From an uncultured Chloroflexota bacterium (GTDB lineage: Bacteria; Chloroflexota; Anaerolineae; Aggregatilineales; Phototrophicaceae): DNA of 64,000 nucleotides. The notes below the pieces were generated by a model. That model was not told the origin of the DNA and did no database searches. It was given only the letters and a program-made list of their open reading frames with translations. Made by a program: the position numbers and the translations under genes. The stretch spans positions 10,293 through 74,292 of the forward strand of contig CALJKV010000108.1 in assembly GCA_937974245.1 (NCBI GenBank). The letters are read 5' to 3'. Shown in pieces: positions 1 to 8,766 of this stretch (positions are counted from its first letter, which is position 1; every line of letters begins with the position of its first letter).

Positions 1-1002
1 GATGAGCTTGAGCGTGTGGGCGTAGTCCTCGCGGCTCAGGTAGGCCGACGGGCTGTGAATGTAGCGGCATGGCATAGAAATCACCGCTGCCGGAATTCCC
101 GCGTTTGCCTGGTGAATCGCCCCGGCATCCGTGCCACCGCCGGGCGCGGTCTTGAGTTGATACGGGATATTGTTCGCTTCGGCAGTCCCCCGCAAAAACC
201 TGAGAATACGTGGGTCGGTAATCATGCTGCGATCCAGCACCGTCAGCACCGGGCCATGCCCGACTTTGCAGGCCGGGTTAGGCCGGGTCACATCGTCGGG
301 GTCAGCCGTCGGATCGGGGAGATCGTGCGCCGTTGTGCCTTCCAGGGCGAAGGCCACATCCGGGTTGAGCGCCTGCGCCGCCACCCGCGCGCCACGCAAT
401 CCGACTTCCTCCTGTACGGTGAAGGCCGCCAACACATCCACCGCGTAAGGGCCGCCCTGGAGGACATCCACCAGCAGCGAACAGCCTACCCGATCATCGA
501 AGGCCTTGCCGCGCAGCATGGTATCGCCCAATTCCATAAAGCGGCTGTCAAAGACCACACGATCCCCTAATTTGACCTTGCTGTTCACCTGATCTTTGTT
601 ACTTGCGCCAATATCTATGCGTAAACTGGTGATCTTCTGAACACCTTTCTGGTCCCAGGTCTTGTGAATGGGCGCCCACAGAATCACGCCGGGAATCTGG
701 TCAGCGCCGACCCGCACCCGCAGCCCCGGCAGGATGCGGTCATCTATGCCGCCCACTTTGGTGAAGCGCAGTGTGCCGTCGCTCTCAATGGCCGTCACCA
801 TAAAACCGACTTCATCCATGTGCGCCGCCAGCATCACGCGCAGCCCTGTACCGCCCGTGCCCTTCTTGAGGGCGGTCACGCTGCCCATCGGGTCAATGCG
901 GATGTTTTCGGCATGGCCGTCAATCGCGCCCAGGATAATTTTACGGACGGCCTCCTCGTTGCCGGAGACGCCCACCGCTTCAGAAAGTTCTTGCAGAAGC
1001 AT
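1..1002 (-). CDS. M42 family metallo-aminopeptidase (3' end cut by window)
   Basis: Translating the reverse strand from the ATG at 1002 gives 334 codons open to the window edge. M42 enzymes are dinuclear-metal cytosolic aminopeptidases that trim oligopeptides. The expected ligands are visible: AAHMDE (H61, D63), KAFDD (D169), VQEE (E198/E199), an acidic residue near 221 (LEGTT) and YIHSP (H316). Family members are about 350 residues, so only the last few residues should be missing. It is a paralogue of the next gene downstream in coordinates (1421-2488, same strand), and a truncated four-helix-bundle ORF lies between the two. The start is supported by the usual family N-terminus (LLQELSEAVGVSGNE). 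Confidence 0.9.
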   Translation of the reverse strand, partial: MLLQELSEAVGVSGNEEAVRKIILGAIDGHAENIRIDPMGSVTALKKGTGGTGLRVMLAAHMDEVGFMVTAIESDGTLRFTKVGGIDDRILPGLRVRVGADQIPGVILWAPIHKTWDQKGVQKITSLRIDIGASNKDQVNSKVKLGDRVVFDSRFMELGDTMLRGKAFDDRVGCSLLVDVLQGGPYAVDVLAAFTVQEEVGLRGARVAAQALNPDVAFALEGTTAHDLPDPTADPDDVTRPNPACKVGHGPVLTVLDRSMITDPRILRFLRGTAEANNIPYQLKTAPGGGTDAGAIHQANAGIPAAVISMPCRYIHSPSAYLSREDYAHTLKLI

Positions 1003-1074
1003 AGTCGTATGCCACCCTTCGTTAATTATTCTTACTCTTGTCAGTTACACTGAATGAGTCTGACATTCAGCGCC

Positions 1075-1102
1075 GAGTTAAAAGTACCGAGTTAAAAGTA
1101 TC
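1075..1102 (+). repeat. Tandem GAGTTAAAAGTAYC repeat
   Basis: Two 14-bp units, GAGTTAAAAGTACC and GAGTTAAAAGTATC, lie head to tail just beyond the stop codon of the truncated four-helix-bundle ORF. The core AGTTAAAAGT resembles, in inverted orientation, the AGTTGAAAGT units at 1409-1426 on the other side of that ORF. Together they look like the edges of a small inserted cassette. Confidence 0.6.
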
Positions 1103-1129
1103 TCTTGTGCGGAGGCCGCGCGATAAAGA

Positions 1130-1417
1130 TCAGCGGTTTTTCTCGACTGATTTTTTCAAACCACTAATCAACCGGATGGCCTCAGTAGACTGCTGCATAA
1201 GTTCCGAGAACTGGCCCTGATTGAGATACCCCACATCCAGAGCAACATATAACTGCGCCCGAACCTCCGCGCAGGACGACTTCACAATCGTCAAAAAACG
1301 GCTGAAATCCCCAGGGTTATTGCGCTCGAACCCTTCGGCAATATTGGACATGACTGAAACCGATGCACGTTGAATCTGGCTGGATAGGCCAAAGTCCCTG
1401 GAAAATGGCACTTTCAA
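1130..1417 (-). pseudogene. Four-helix-bundle (S23/IVS-like) protein, N-terminally truncated
   Basis: The 95-residue ORF contains the conserved family core (FGLSSQIQRASVSVMSNIAEGFER, quoted here only as landmarks FGL..QIQRA and SNIAEGFER) followed by EVRAQLYVALD and a C-terminal helix. This family is known from proteins encoded by intervening sequences of 23S rRNA genes and from free-standing copies; its function is not established. Full members have about 115-125 residues and begin with a first helix of roughly 25-30 residues, which is absent. The only in-frame start is a TTG at 1417 inside a short repeat that also supplies the stop codon of the adjacent peptidase. I infer a truncated, possibly non-functional copy left by an insertion. 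Confidence 0.6.
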
Positions 1418-1426
1418 CTTTCAACT
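1409..1426 (-). repeat. AGTTGAAAGT repeat at the peptidase/four-helix-bundle junction
   Basis: On the minus strand this reads AGTTGAAAGTTGAAAGTG. The first TGA is the stop codon of the upstream M42 peptidase, and the TTG is the only start available to the four-helix-bundle ORF. The similarity to the AGTTAAAAGT tandem at 1075-1102, in opposite orientation, suggests a flanking inverted repeat. Confidence 0.5.
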
Positions 1427-2488
1427 GCTCTTTTCCCACTCAATCCCCTTCAGGAAATCCGCGTCCAGGCCGGCGATGAAGTGCGCCAGCAGCCGTCCTG
1501 CCCGGTCAATATCCTGTAAGTCCGCCGTTTCGACTGGCGAGTGCATATTGCGGATCGGGATACCCAGCAACGCCGTCGGAATCCCTTCCAGTGCCACCTG
1601 GATCGCCCAGGCATCCGTGCCGCTCGCGCCGGGGACAACCTCGTGCTGAAGCTTGATTTCGTGCTTGCTGGCGGTGTCCTTGATTTTTTCAACCAGGTTG
1701 GGGTGGAAGTTCGGCCCAAACCCCAGCGATGGGCCGCCGCCCATCTCATACGACTCATCTCCATTGACACCCGACTGCGGCGCAAACGTCACGTCCAGCG
1801 CGATGGCAACGTCCGGTTTAATGTGGTACGCCGCTGTTTTCGCCCCATAAAGGCCGGTTTCTTCCTGCACGGTGGCCGCTGCGTAAACGTCCCATGAATG
1901 ATTCATACTCTGGAGATAGTGTAAGCAGGCCGTCACCGCCGCGACACAGGCGCGGTCATCCAGTGCCTTGGCCGCAACCCGTTTGCCTTGGAGTTCCAGC
2001 AGCGGTACATCAGGCGTAATCAGATCGCCAGGCTGCACCAGTTCGGCCACTTCTTCCGGGGGCAGCCCGATATCAATCACGAGATCGTCAAAGCCGGGGT
2101 ACTTGTCACGGTCTTTATCGGCCAGCAAATGCGGCGGCATGGTAGCGACAACACCCGGCAGCGGGCGTTTGCCCTGCACCATGACCGGCTGCGCCAGCAT
2201 CACCCGGTTATCCACCCCACTGATGCGATGTACGTAGATGAATCCATCCACGATATCACGCACCATCAGGCCGATTTCGTCCATGTGTGCCGCCAGCATG
2301 ATCCGGCGCGGTGGGTTCTGTGGGTGGGTGGCCCGCTTGATGCCGATCAGACTGCCGAGTTTGTCCTGCTCCATCTCGGAGACATAGCCCTGCCACGCCT
2401 CGCGGACAACCGCCCGGATAGGTGCTTCGTGGCCGGAGGGTGCATGGGTTTCTACCAGTGTTTTTAAGTGTGTTTTCAGATCAAACAA
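1421..2488 (-). CDS. M42 family metallo-aminopeptidase
   Basis: This 355-residue protein has the usual full length of M42 peptidases (glutamyl aminopeptidase/endoglucanase-M family). Metal and catalytic residues are all present: AAHMDE (H68, D70), KALDD (D177), VQEE (E209/E210), ALDVT (D232) and NMHSPVE (H316). The PDZ-like insertion between about 75 and 165, typical of the family, is also present. It should be a cytosolic, self-compartmentalising peptidase releasing N-terminal residues from oligopeptides. No signal peptide is visible. It is followed on the same strand by a truncated S23-like ORF and a second M42 gene, an arrangement consistent with tandem duplication. Its stop codon lies inside a short repeat, so the last two residues may have been altered by an insertion. 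Confidence 0.93.
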   Translation of the reverse strand: MFDLKTHLKTLVETHAPSGHEAPIRAVVREAWQGYVSEMEQDKLGSLIGIKRATHPQNPPRRIMLAAHMDEIGLMVRDIVDGFIYVHRISGVDNRVMLAQPVMVQGKRPLPGVVATMPPHLLADKDRDKYPGFDDLVIDIGLPPEEVAELVQPGDLITPDVPLLELQGKRVAAKALDDRACVAAVTACLHYLQSMNHSWDVYAAATVQEETGLYGAKTAAYHIKPDVAIALDVTFAPQSGVNGDESYEMGGGPSLGFGPNFHPNLVEKIKDTASKHEIKLQHEVVPGASGTDAWAIQVALEGIPTALLGIPIRNMHSPVETADLQDIDRAGRLLAHFIAGLDADFLKGIEWEKSS

Positions 2489-2750
2489 GGGATATTCTCC
2501 TTATAGAAAAGCCGGGTAACAGCCACCGTCAGGGAATTTGATTCCCTGCTTGATTCTCTGGTAAGTACACTGAATGGGATGAAATCCATTCTATTTAGCT
2601 GTTACCCGATTCGTCGGTAGGACAACGGGCATAAGCCCCTTGCCCAAACATGATTTCTCTCTCAACCATATAACGCCTGATACTGATGAGATTGTACGGA
2701 CATGCGGCGTATCCGCTATCTGCCAATGCATACCAATTTAAGCCAAACTA

Positions 2751-3374
2751 TTACCCACCCTCTGGCGTGGATGACGGGAAAGGCAGCGCCGTCTGGGTTG
2801 GGAATGGCAGCGGTGTATCTGTCGGCAGTGGCAGCGGTGTATTGGTCGGTAACGGAATCGGCGTATTGGTTGGCACCGGAATCGGTGTATCCGTCGGCAG
2901 CGGCAGTGGCGTGTTGGTCGGCAGCGGCAGCGGCGTATTGGTTGGCAGCGGCAGCGGCGTATTGGTCGGTAACGGAATCGGCGTATTGGTTGGCAGCACG
3001 ATTGGTGTCGCGGTTGGGAAGGGCGTGAGCGTGGGCGCGAAGGTCGAAGTGGGAATAAAGAATGGCGTCGGGCTGGCAAGCCGAGTCGGAATGAAGAACT
3101 GGCCCGGTGTTGGCTGTAAGGGGCTAAGCTGTGTCGCCGTCACGAATAAGGGCGTGCTGGTGGATGGCAGTGTACTGGTGATAACCGCCTGATCGCCGCC
3201 GATGGGTGTAAACGTGGGCGGCAAAGTGGTAGGCGCGGCAGTACGGCGCGGGGCAGTCCCCCACAGCAGTGCCCCGCCACAGTAAAACGGCAGAGTCGCC
3301 AGGATGATGACGAATAGAATGATGCGAATGTTACGTCGCCGCCGTTCGACGGCTTCGAGAGTCTGATACCCCAT
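2751..3374 (-). CDS. Pro/Thr-rich single-span membrane protein
   Basis: The 207-residue product starts with a short basic cytoplasmic segment (EAVERRRRN), one hydrophobic helix at about 18-39, the motif LLWGTAPR, then an extracytoplasmic tail that becomes a repeat of PTNTPLPLP-type hexa- to octapeptides from about 120 to the end. The tail resembles the Pro/Thr wall-spanning linkers common in exported proteins of Anaerolineae. No enzymatic domain is visible. The neighbour at 3486-3956 shares the N-terminal 45 residues (E-x-V-E-[RK]-RRRN-x-RII, TLPFYC, LLWGTAPR), so the two are tandem paralogues whose tails have diverged. Function unknown. Confidence 0.6.
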   Translation of the reverse strand: MGYQTLEAVERRRRNIRIILFVIILATLPFYCGGALLWGTAPRRTAAPTTLPPTFTPIGGDQAVITSTLPSTSTPLFVTATQLSPLQPTPGQFFIPTRLASPTPFFIPTSTFAPTLTPFPTATPIVLPTNTPIPLPTNTPLPLPTNTPLPLPTNTPLPLPTDTPIPVPTNTPIPLPTNTPLPLPTDTPLPFPTQTALPFPSSTPEGG

Positions 3375-3485
3375 ATTTTACCCTGCTGCTAGGCCTACAT
3401 ACCTACCCGAACGGATAGAAACAAGTTTGCAATCCGCGCTCAACTATACCACGAAAGCCAGCACTCAAAAATAGCGGCGGGCTGG

Positions 3486-3956
3486 TTAGGGACTGCTGGG
3501 CGTGTCGAAAGGCAGCGGCGTGAAATCCGTCGGCAGGCCGGATGTCGGCGGGATAATGACCGGTGGCGTCGCGCTGGGCGGCGGGGGTGGCGGAGTGGTC
3601 GCCGTTGGCGGGATAAAGATGGTCGGCGTTGCTGAGACAAAACGAGTTGGCGCGATGAGCGTCGGCGGTGCGAAGGTTGGCGCGACAACGGTGGGGATAA
3701 ATTGGGTCGGCGCAAAGTCAGTAACTGCGCCTACGGTGATAGGCAGCGGGGTGATGCTGGGCTGGCCGGGGACAGTGGGCATGACGGTATTCGTCGGCGT
3801 TGTGCTGCCTGTGTTCTGGATACCATTACGTGGCGCAGTCCCCCACAGGAGAATCCCGGCGCAGTAAAATGGCAGAGTCACCAGAATGATGCCGATAAAG
3901 ATGATGCGCAAATTGCGTCGCCGCTTTTCAACCACTTCCAACCGTGATGGCCGCAC
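3486..3956 (-). CDS. Pro/Thr-rich single-span membrane protein, paralogue
   Basis: This 156-residue protein has the same N-terminus as the product of 2751-3374: a basic stretch, one membrane helix with TLPFYC, and LLWGTAPR. The tail is rich in Pro, Thr and Ile but far less repetitive. The start is a GTG at 3956 preceded by GGGAGA at a 7-nt spacing. The conserved Cys at the outer end of the helix in both paralogues could allow disulfide pairing or acylation, but there is no typical lipobox. I infer an anchor or stalk role; nothing in the sequence specifies it. Confidence 0.6.
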   Translation of the reverse strand: MRPSRLEVVEKRRRNLRIIFIGIILVTLPFYCAGILLWGTAPRNGIQNTGSTTPTNTVMPTVPGQPSITPLPITVGAVTDFAPTQFIPTVVAPTFAPPTLIAPTRFVSATPTIFIPPTATTPPPPPPSATPPVIIPPTSGLPTDFTPLPFDTPSSP

Positions 3957-4131
3957 CTATTCGTCTCCCTGTTCTTTCACCGCATCACGTATGATGATAC
4001 CACAAACAGGCAGTACAGCCCATTTCCCGTTATGGATTCCGGTAGAAGTGTGCGGGCGCTTATGTTACACTTGCAGCGTTGAACCTCAGGTAAAAGTTAG
4101 TGCAATTGTTCTATATTATGGAGCGTTTTTA

Positions 4132-4902
4132 ATGGATAATCCTTTTAATCTTGAGGGAAAAGTCGCTATTGTTACCGGGGCGTCGCGTGGGATCGGGCAA
4201 GCGATTGCCGAGCGACTGGCGCAAGCCGGGGCGAAGGTCGTCATCAGCAGTCGCAAGCAGGACGGGCTAGACCCGGTAGCCGAAGGTATCCGCGCCAAAG
4301 GGGGAGAGGTGCGGGCGATTGCCGCCCACAACGGCGACAAAGCCGCGCTTGTCTCGTTGGTGAGGCAGACGGTCGCCGCCTATGGCCGGGTGGATATCCT
4401 GGTGAATAACGCCGCAACCAACCCGCATTTTGGCACACTGCTGGAAGCCGAAGACAGCATGTGGCAGAAAACGATTGAAGTCAACCTGATGGGCAACGTG
4501 TGGCTGACCCAGGCGGCGGTCAAGGTGATGCGGGCCAATGGCGGCGGCAAAATTATCAATGTCGCTTCGGTCAATGGGCTGCGTCCGGGGCGGATGCAGG
4601 GCATTTACAGCATCACGAAAGCGGCGGTAATTAACCTGACGCAGACGCTGGCGATGGAACTGGGGGGCGACAATATCCAGGTGAATGCCATCGCGCCGGG
4701 GCTGGTGCAGACGAAGTTCGCCCAGGCGATCTGGGATAACGAGGACCTGCTCAACGGTGTGCTGGCACGGACTCCGGTGGGGCGCATCGGCCAGCCGGAG
4801 GATATCGCCGGGATTGCGCTCTACCTGGCGTCTCCGGCGTCGAATTTTGCTACCGGGCAGGTGTTCGTGGTGGATGGTGGCGCGACGATCCCGATGTTAT
4901 AG
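4132..4902 (+). CDS. SDR family NAD(P)-dependent oxidoreductase
   Basis: A 256-residue classical short-chain dehydrogenase. TGASRGIG (15-22) binds the dinucleotide, NNAA is at 92-95, and the catalytic Ser146, Tyr159 and Lys163 are in place (YSITK). The C-terminus ends with the usual FVVDGGATI. An in-frame upstream extension exists, but the ATG at 4132 is preceded by GGAG at 8 nt and begins right at the family N-terminus, so I chose it. R41 after the second beta strand may favour NADP. Substrate unknown: sequence of this type covers 3-oxoacyl-ACP reductase, glucose dehydrogenase and gluconate 5-dehydrogenase-like enzymes. It stands alone, divergent from the Pro/Thr-rich genes. Confidence 0.85.
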   Translation: MDNPFNLEGKVAIVTGASRGIGQAIAERLAQAGAKVVISSRKQDGLDPVAEGIRAKGGEVRAIAAHNGDKAALVSLVRQTVAAYGRVDILVNNAATNPHFGTLLEAEDSMWQKTIEVNLMGNVWLTQAAVKVMRANGGGKIINVASVNGLRPGRMQGIYSITKAAVINLTQTLAMELGGDNIQVNAIAPGLVQTKFAQAIWDNEDLLNGVLARTPVGRIGQPEDIAGIALYLASPASNFATGQVFVVDGGATIPML

Positions 4903-4967
4903 GGCGCTAAGTCAGGGCGGCTACATCGCCCCCCTGCACCAAGGCTTGCCAGAAAGGAGGAGTGCGC

Positions 4968-5558
4968 GTGCGATTTGAACTCATGACACACATGACGATT
5001 ACGGAATGCCACAAGACGCTGCAAGAACGCCTGCAAACCAGCCGTCAGATTGAAGGCTGGTCGGATAAAAACGGTACGTTTTCGCTGACAATGTCATCTA
5101 AAGTGGCCCGCGTCTTCTCTCGCAAAACCCGGTTGCAGGGTCACATGAAGCGGGACAAAGGGATCACCACGATTAACGGTTATGTGCCGGATGGAGTCGC
5201 GCCCCGCCAGCGGGCATTCATCATCGTGGGGATGGTGCTGGCTGGATTTTTCCTGATTATCTCCGGCAACGGGCTGCCGGGTATCATCACCATTGTTGTC
5301 GCGCCGGTCTTTTTGATCCCATTGGCGGGGGACTACACCAACAGCGACGTGCTGCTCAAGGAAGTGCGGCGTACCCTGCGGGCGCGGGAAGGCACGCCGC
5401 CCAAACCAGCAGCGAAGAAGCCGCCACAGCCCACGCCATCCAGATTTCCAACCAGCCGCCCCGCGACAACCCAGACTCGCAAGCCCTACTCCGACACAAC
5501 CACGCAGGGGCGCAAATCGTCGTCAGGCAGCTCGTCCCGCAGCACACCCCGGCGATAG
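4968..5558 (+). CDS. Two-helix membrane protein of unknown function
   Basis: The product has 196 residues if translation starts at the GTG at 4968, which sits 7 nt after AGGAGG; the earlier GTG at 4962 is only 1 nt from that site. The N-terminal half is hydrophilic. Two hydrophobic helices follow (about 78-97 and 100-120), then a basic, Ser/Thr/Pro-rich disordered tail ending in SSSRSTPRR. No catalytic motif is recognisable. It lies between the SDR and the transaldolase-PGI gene on the same strand without overlap, so it may be independently expressed. Confidence 0.6.
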   Translation: MRFELMTHMTITECHKTLQERLQTSRQIEGWSDKNGTFSLTMSSKVARVFSRKTRLQGHMKRDKGITTINGYVPDGVAPRQRAFIIVGMVLAGFFLIISGNGLPGIITIVVAPVFLIPLAGDYTNSDVLLKEVRRTLRAREGTPPKPAAKKPPQPTPSRFPTSRPATTQTRKPYSDTTTQGRKSSSGSSSRSTPRR

Positions 5559-5690
5559 ATAGTTGAATAGCGCATTAGCTTAACGCGCTGTTACGCCGTC
5601 CACTATACCCCCATCGCCGCACTTGACGGTATACTACGGGGCAGTTCGTTACACAATCAAGAACCCGGACCGGGTTAAGGAGTATTTGCC

Positions 5691-8558
5691 ATGAGTAATC
5701 CCCCTGTTGCAGCACAGGCGCACGGCCAAAGCATCTGGCTGGACTATATCCACCGGCGTTCGCTTGAAAGCGGAGAATTGCAGGACTGGATAGATAATTA
5801 TGGCGTAATCGGCGTCACATCCAATCCTTCGATTTTCCAGAAGGCCATCGGGGACTCAGAAGACTATGACAGTGCGATTGGCACGATGCTCGACCTGGAT
5901 GCCAATGCGATTTACGAGCGGCTGGCAGTGGAGGATATTCAGCGGGCGCTCGATATGTTCCGCCCGATTTACGACGCCACCCACAAGCGTGATGGTTACG
6001 TCAGCCTGGAGGTTTCGCCGTTGATCGCCAACGATACGGCGACCACATTGGCCGAAGCCAAACGGCTGTTCGCCCTGGTGAATCGCCCGAACCTGATGAT
6101 AAAAATCCCGGCGACCCCGGCGGGCATTCCCGCGATTGAAGATGCGATTGCCGCTGGCATCAATGTCAACGTGACGTTGATTTTCTCTGTGCAGAATTAT
6201 GAGGAAGTCGCCAAGGCCTATATTCGCGGCCTGGAAAAACGCCTGGCTGCCGGTGAGGACATCAGCCACATCGCCTCGGTTGCCAGCTTTTTTGTCAGCC
6301 GCATTGATACGATGGTAGACCAGATACTGCAAAACAGCATCCGCGCGGCGCAGGGGCGCAAGATTGACCAGGTGACGGCCAACAACCAACTGCTGGGCAA
6401 AGCGGCTATCGCCAACGCCAAGATCGCCTACAAACGGTTTATGCGCCTGTTCTACGGCAACTACTTCGCCAAACTGCGTGAGGCCGGGGCACAGGTACAG
6501 CGCCCGCTGTGGGCATCCACCGGCACGAAAAATGCCGCCTACCCCGATACCCTCTACGTCGATTCCCTCATCGCCAAAGATACCGTCAATACACTCCCCC
6601 CGGCGACGCTTAAGGCGTTCAAGGATCATGGGACGGTCAGCGAGTCACTGTTGGAAGGCATTGATGAGGCCGACCAGGTGATGGCACAGTTGGCGGCGGT
6701 CAATGTGGATATGGCTCAGGTGACGCATCAGCTACAACTGGATGGTGTCGCCTCCTTTGCTGACGCCTTTGAGGGCCTGATCGAGCAGGTCGAAACCAAG
6801 CGCAATGTGCTCAAAGCCGGTGTCATCCAGAAGCAGAACCTCGCCCTGGGGACGTACAGTGACGCGGTACAGACCGCCCTGAATGACCTCAACAGCGAAT
6901 TTGCCGCCGGACGCATCTGGGGGCATGATGGCAGCTTCTGGAAAGACCACAGCGCCACTATCGCCAAGATAAACAACCGCCTGGGGTGGCTGGATGTCAC
7001 CAGAACGATAGACCGTGACCGGCTCAAGGCGTTGCAAGCCGGTATCAAAGGGGGCAACATCACCCATGTGGTCTTATTGGGTATGGGTGGCAGCAGCCTC
7101 GCGCCGGAAGTGCTGTACCGCACCTTTGGCCGCCAACCGGAATTCCCTGAATTTCTGATGCTGGACAGCACCGAACCGGCCTCAGTAATGGCTGTTGAGG
7201 AAGCAATTGACCCACAGCACACCCTGTTCCTGGTCTCCAGCAAGTCGGGCGGCACGATTGAAACCATGTCCTTCTTCAAGCATTTTTACCAGATGACCGG
7301 CGAGCGCGGTGAGCAGTTCATCGCCATCACCGACCCCGGCTCCGGCCTGGAGGCGCTGGCGAAAGAGAAGGGCTTCCGTGATACCTTCCTCAACCCGGCG
7401 GATATTGGCGGGCGTTACAGTGCCCTGAGCTACTTTGGCATGGTTCCGGCGGCGCTCATCGGCCTTGACCTGGATCGGATGTGGGCGAGCGCCGAGAACA
7501 TGATGCTGGCCTGTGGCGAAATCGTCCCGGCACAGCTTCATCCCGGCCTGTACCTGGGTGCTATCCTGGGCGTCCTCGCCCAACAGGGACGCGACAAAGT
7601 GACGATTCATGGCAGCACGGCGGTGCGCAGTTTTGGTAGTTGGGCCGAGCAGTTGATCGCCGAAAGCACGGGCAAAGAAGGCGTTGGTATCCTGCCGGTG
7701 GTTGGCGCGTCAGTGGGTAATCCCCACGATTTTGGCTCTGACCGCCTGTTTATTTACCTGCGGGTGGATGGCGAAGCGGACAATGACGAACTCGATGCCG
7801 GAATTCGGACGCTGCGGGAAGCGGGAAACCCCCGCGTCACCCTGTACCTGCCAGACCGCTACGCGCTGGCGGGGGAGTTCTTCCGCTGGGAGTTTGCGAC
7901 GGCGGTGGCCGGTAAAATCCTGGGAATCAACCCATTTGATGAACCGAATGTGACGGAAAGCAAAGAAAATACCGGGCGGCTGCTGGCGTACTACACCGAG
8001 CATGGCAGCCTGCCCACCGCTGAAGCCTCGCTCACCGAGTCGACTGTGGCGCTGTATGCCGATGACGCCATGCTGCGCAGCCTGAGCGAACTGTGCTTGC
8101 AGCATAACTACAACAGCAGCGACCTGACGAGTATGCTGGCGGCGCTCATCAATTCCAGTCGTTCCGGGGATTATTTTGCACTGCTGGCCTATGTGCCGAT
8201 GACAGACACTAACCAGGCTGTTCTGGAGGAGGTGCAGCGCCGCCTGCGCCATGCGACCCGCCGCGCCGTCACGCTCGGCTACGGGCCGCGCTACCTGCAC
8301 AGCACCGGGCAGTTACACAAGGGTGGGCCGAATAAAGGGGCGTTCATCCAGATTACCGTGGATGTGGCGCATGACTGCGCCGTGCCGGGTGAACCATATA
8401 CTTTTGGCGTGCTGGCAGCGGCACAAGCGGCGGGTGACCTGGAAGCACTGCGGGGCAAAGATCGCCGGGCTGTCCGCCTGCATATCACCGGCAGTGTGGA
8501 CAAGGGCTTGAACACGCTGCTCAAGGCGATTGATATGGTGGAAGAACGGCGGCGGTGA
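5691..8558 (+). CDS. tal-pgi: Bifunctional transaldolase / glucose-6-phosphate isomerase
   Basis: A 955-residue fusion of two enzymes. Residues about 1-370 are transaldolase: TSNPSIF (43-49), and Lys138 in MIKIPAT as the Schiff-base lysine that moves a dihydroxyacetone unit between sugar phosphates. Residues about 395-955 are phosphoglucose isomerase: GMGGSSLAPEV near 463, SKSGGTIET near 517 and GGRYSALS near 572, which includes the catalytic region. Both halves keep their key motifs, so both activities are expected; the fusion is known from several bacteria including Chloroflexota. The start has AAGGAG at a suitable distance, and a strong terminator follows at 8587-8614. It would link the pentose-phosphate pathway with glycolysis, which fits the pentose-type transporter next door. 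Confidence 0.93.
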   Translation: MSNPPVAAQAHGQSIWLDYIHRRSLESGELQDWIDNYGVIGVTSNPSIFQKAIGDSEDYDSAIGTMLDLDANAIYERLAVEDIQRALDMFRPIYDATHKRDGYVSLEVSPLIANDTATTLAEAKRLFALVNRPNLMIKIPATPAGIPAIEDAIAAGINVNVTLIFSVQNYEEVAKAYIRGLEKRLAAGEDISHIASVASFFVSRIDTMVDQILQNSIRAAQGRKIDQVTANNQLLGKAAIANAKIAYKRFMRLFYGNYFAKLREAGAQVQRPLWASTGTKNAAYPDTLYVDSLIAKDTVNTLPPATLKAFKDHGTVSESLLEGIDEADQVMAQLAAVNVDMAQVTHQLQLDGVASFADAFEGLIEQVETKRNVLKAGVIQKQNLALGTYSDAVQTALNDLNSEFAAGRIWGHDGSFWKDHSATIAKINNRLGWLDVTRTIDRDRLKALQAGIKGGNITHVVLLGMGGSSLAPEVLYRTFGRQPEFPEFLMLDSTEPASVMAVEEAIDPQHTLFLVSSKSGGTIETMSFFKHFYQMTGERGEQFIAITDPGSGLEALAKEKGFRDTFLNPADIGGRYSALSYFGMVPAALIGLDLDRMWASAENMMLACGEIVPAQLHPGLYLGAILGVLAQQGRDKVTIHGSTAVRSFGSWAEQLIAESTGKEGVGILPVVGASVGNPHDFGSDRLFIYLRVDGEADNDELDAGIRTLREAGNPRVTLYLPDRYALAGEFFRWEFATAVAGKILGINPFDEPNVTESKENTGRLLAYYTEHGSLPTAEASLTESTVALYADDAMLRSLSELCLQHNYNSSDLTSMLAALINSSRSGDYFALLAYVPMTDTNQAVLEEVQRRLRHATRRAVTLGYGPRYLHSTGQLHKGGPNKGAFIQITVDVAHDCAVPGEPYTFGVLAAAQAAGDLEALRGKDRRAVRLHITGSVDKGLNTLLKAIDMVEERRR

Positions 8559-8586
8559 TTCGCTGATCTGTGTCGGTTTTCTCGCA

Positions 8587-8614
8587 GGGGAGGGTCTGAG
8601 ACTCTCCCCTTTTT
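8587..8614 (+). terminator. Rho-independent terminator after tal-pgi
   Basis: The stem GGGGAGGGTC pairs with GACTCTCCCC (one mismatch) across a TGA loop and is followed by TTTTT. The stem sequence recurs almost exactly inside the coding region of a membrane protein at 57130-57152, so this terminator appears to be a copy of a dispersed palindromic unit. Confidence 0.85.
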
Positions 8615-8766
8615 ACTCCGTCACCCGGAGAGACCTCGCTTTCGTCTACCACAATACTCCCTTGAACAGCAGCATATTCGGGGCCTGGAACACGTTCGCC
8701 GTCTCTAGCCATCTACAGCGTGTTCTAACCAGGGCAATGGGCTTAACCGGCTGGCATCATGCGCGT

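Noticed and set aside
2840..3010. Short regularly spaced repeats resembling a CRISPR array
   Set aside because: The repeats are codon-level Pro/Thr repeats with no unique spacers of constant length.
2686..3192. Plus-strand ORF rich in Gly-Val-Ser repeats
   Set aside because: It is the mirror of the Pro/Thr repeats encoded on the minus strand; the minus-strand frame has a proper membrane helix and a paralogue.
3886..4131. Upstream extension of the SDR at 4132
   Set aside because: It is antisense to the Pro/Thr-rich gene and is not part of the SDR fold; GGAG precedes the ATG at 4132.
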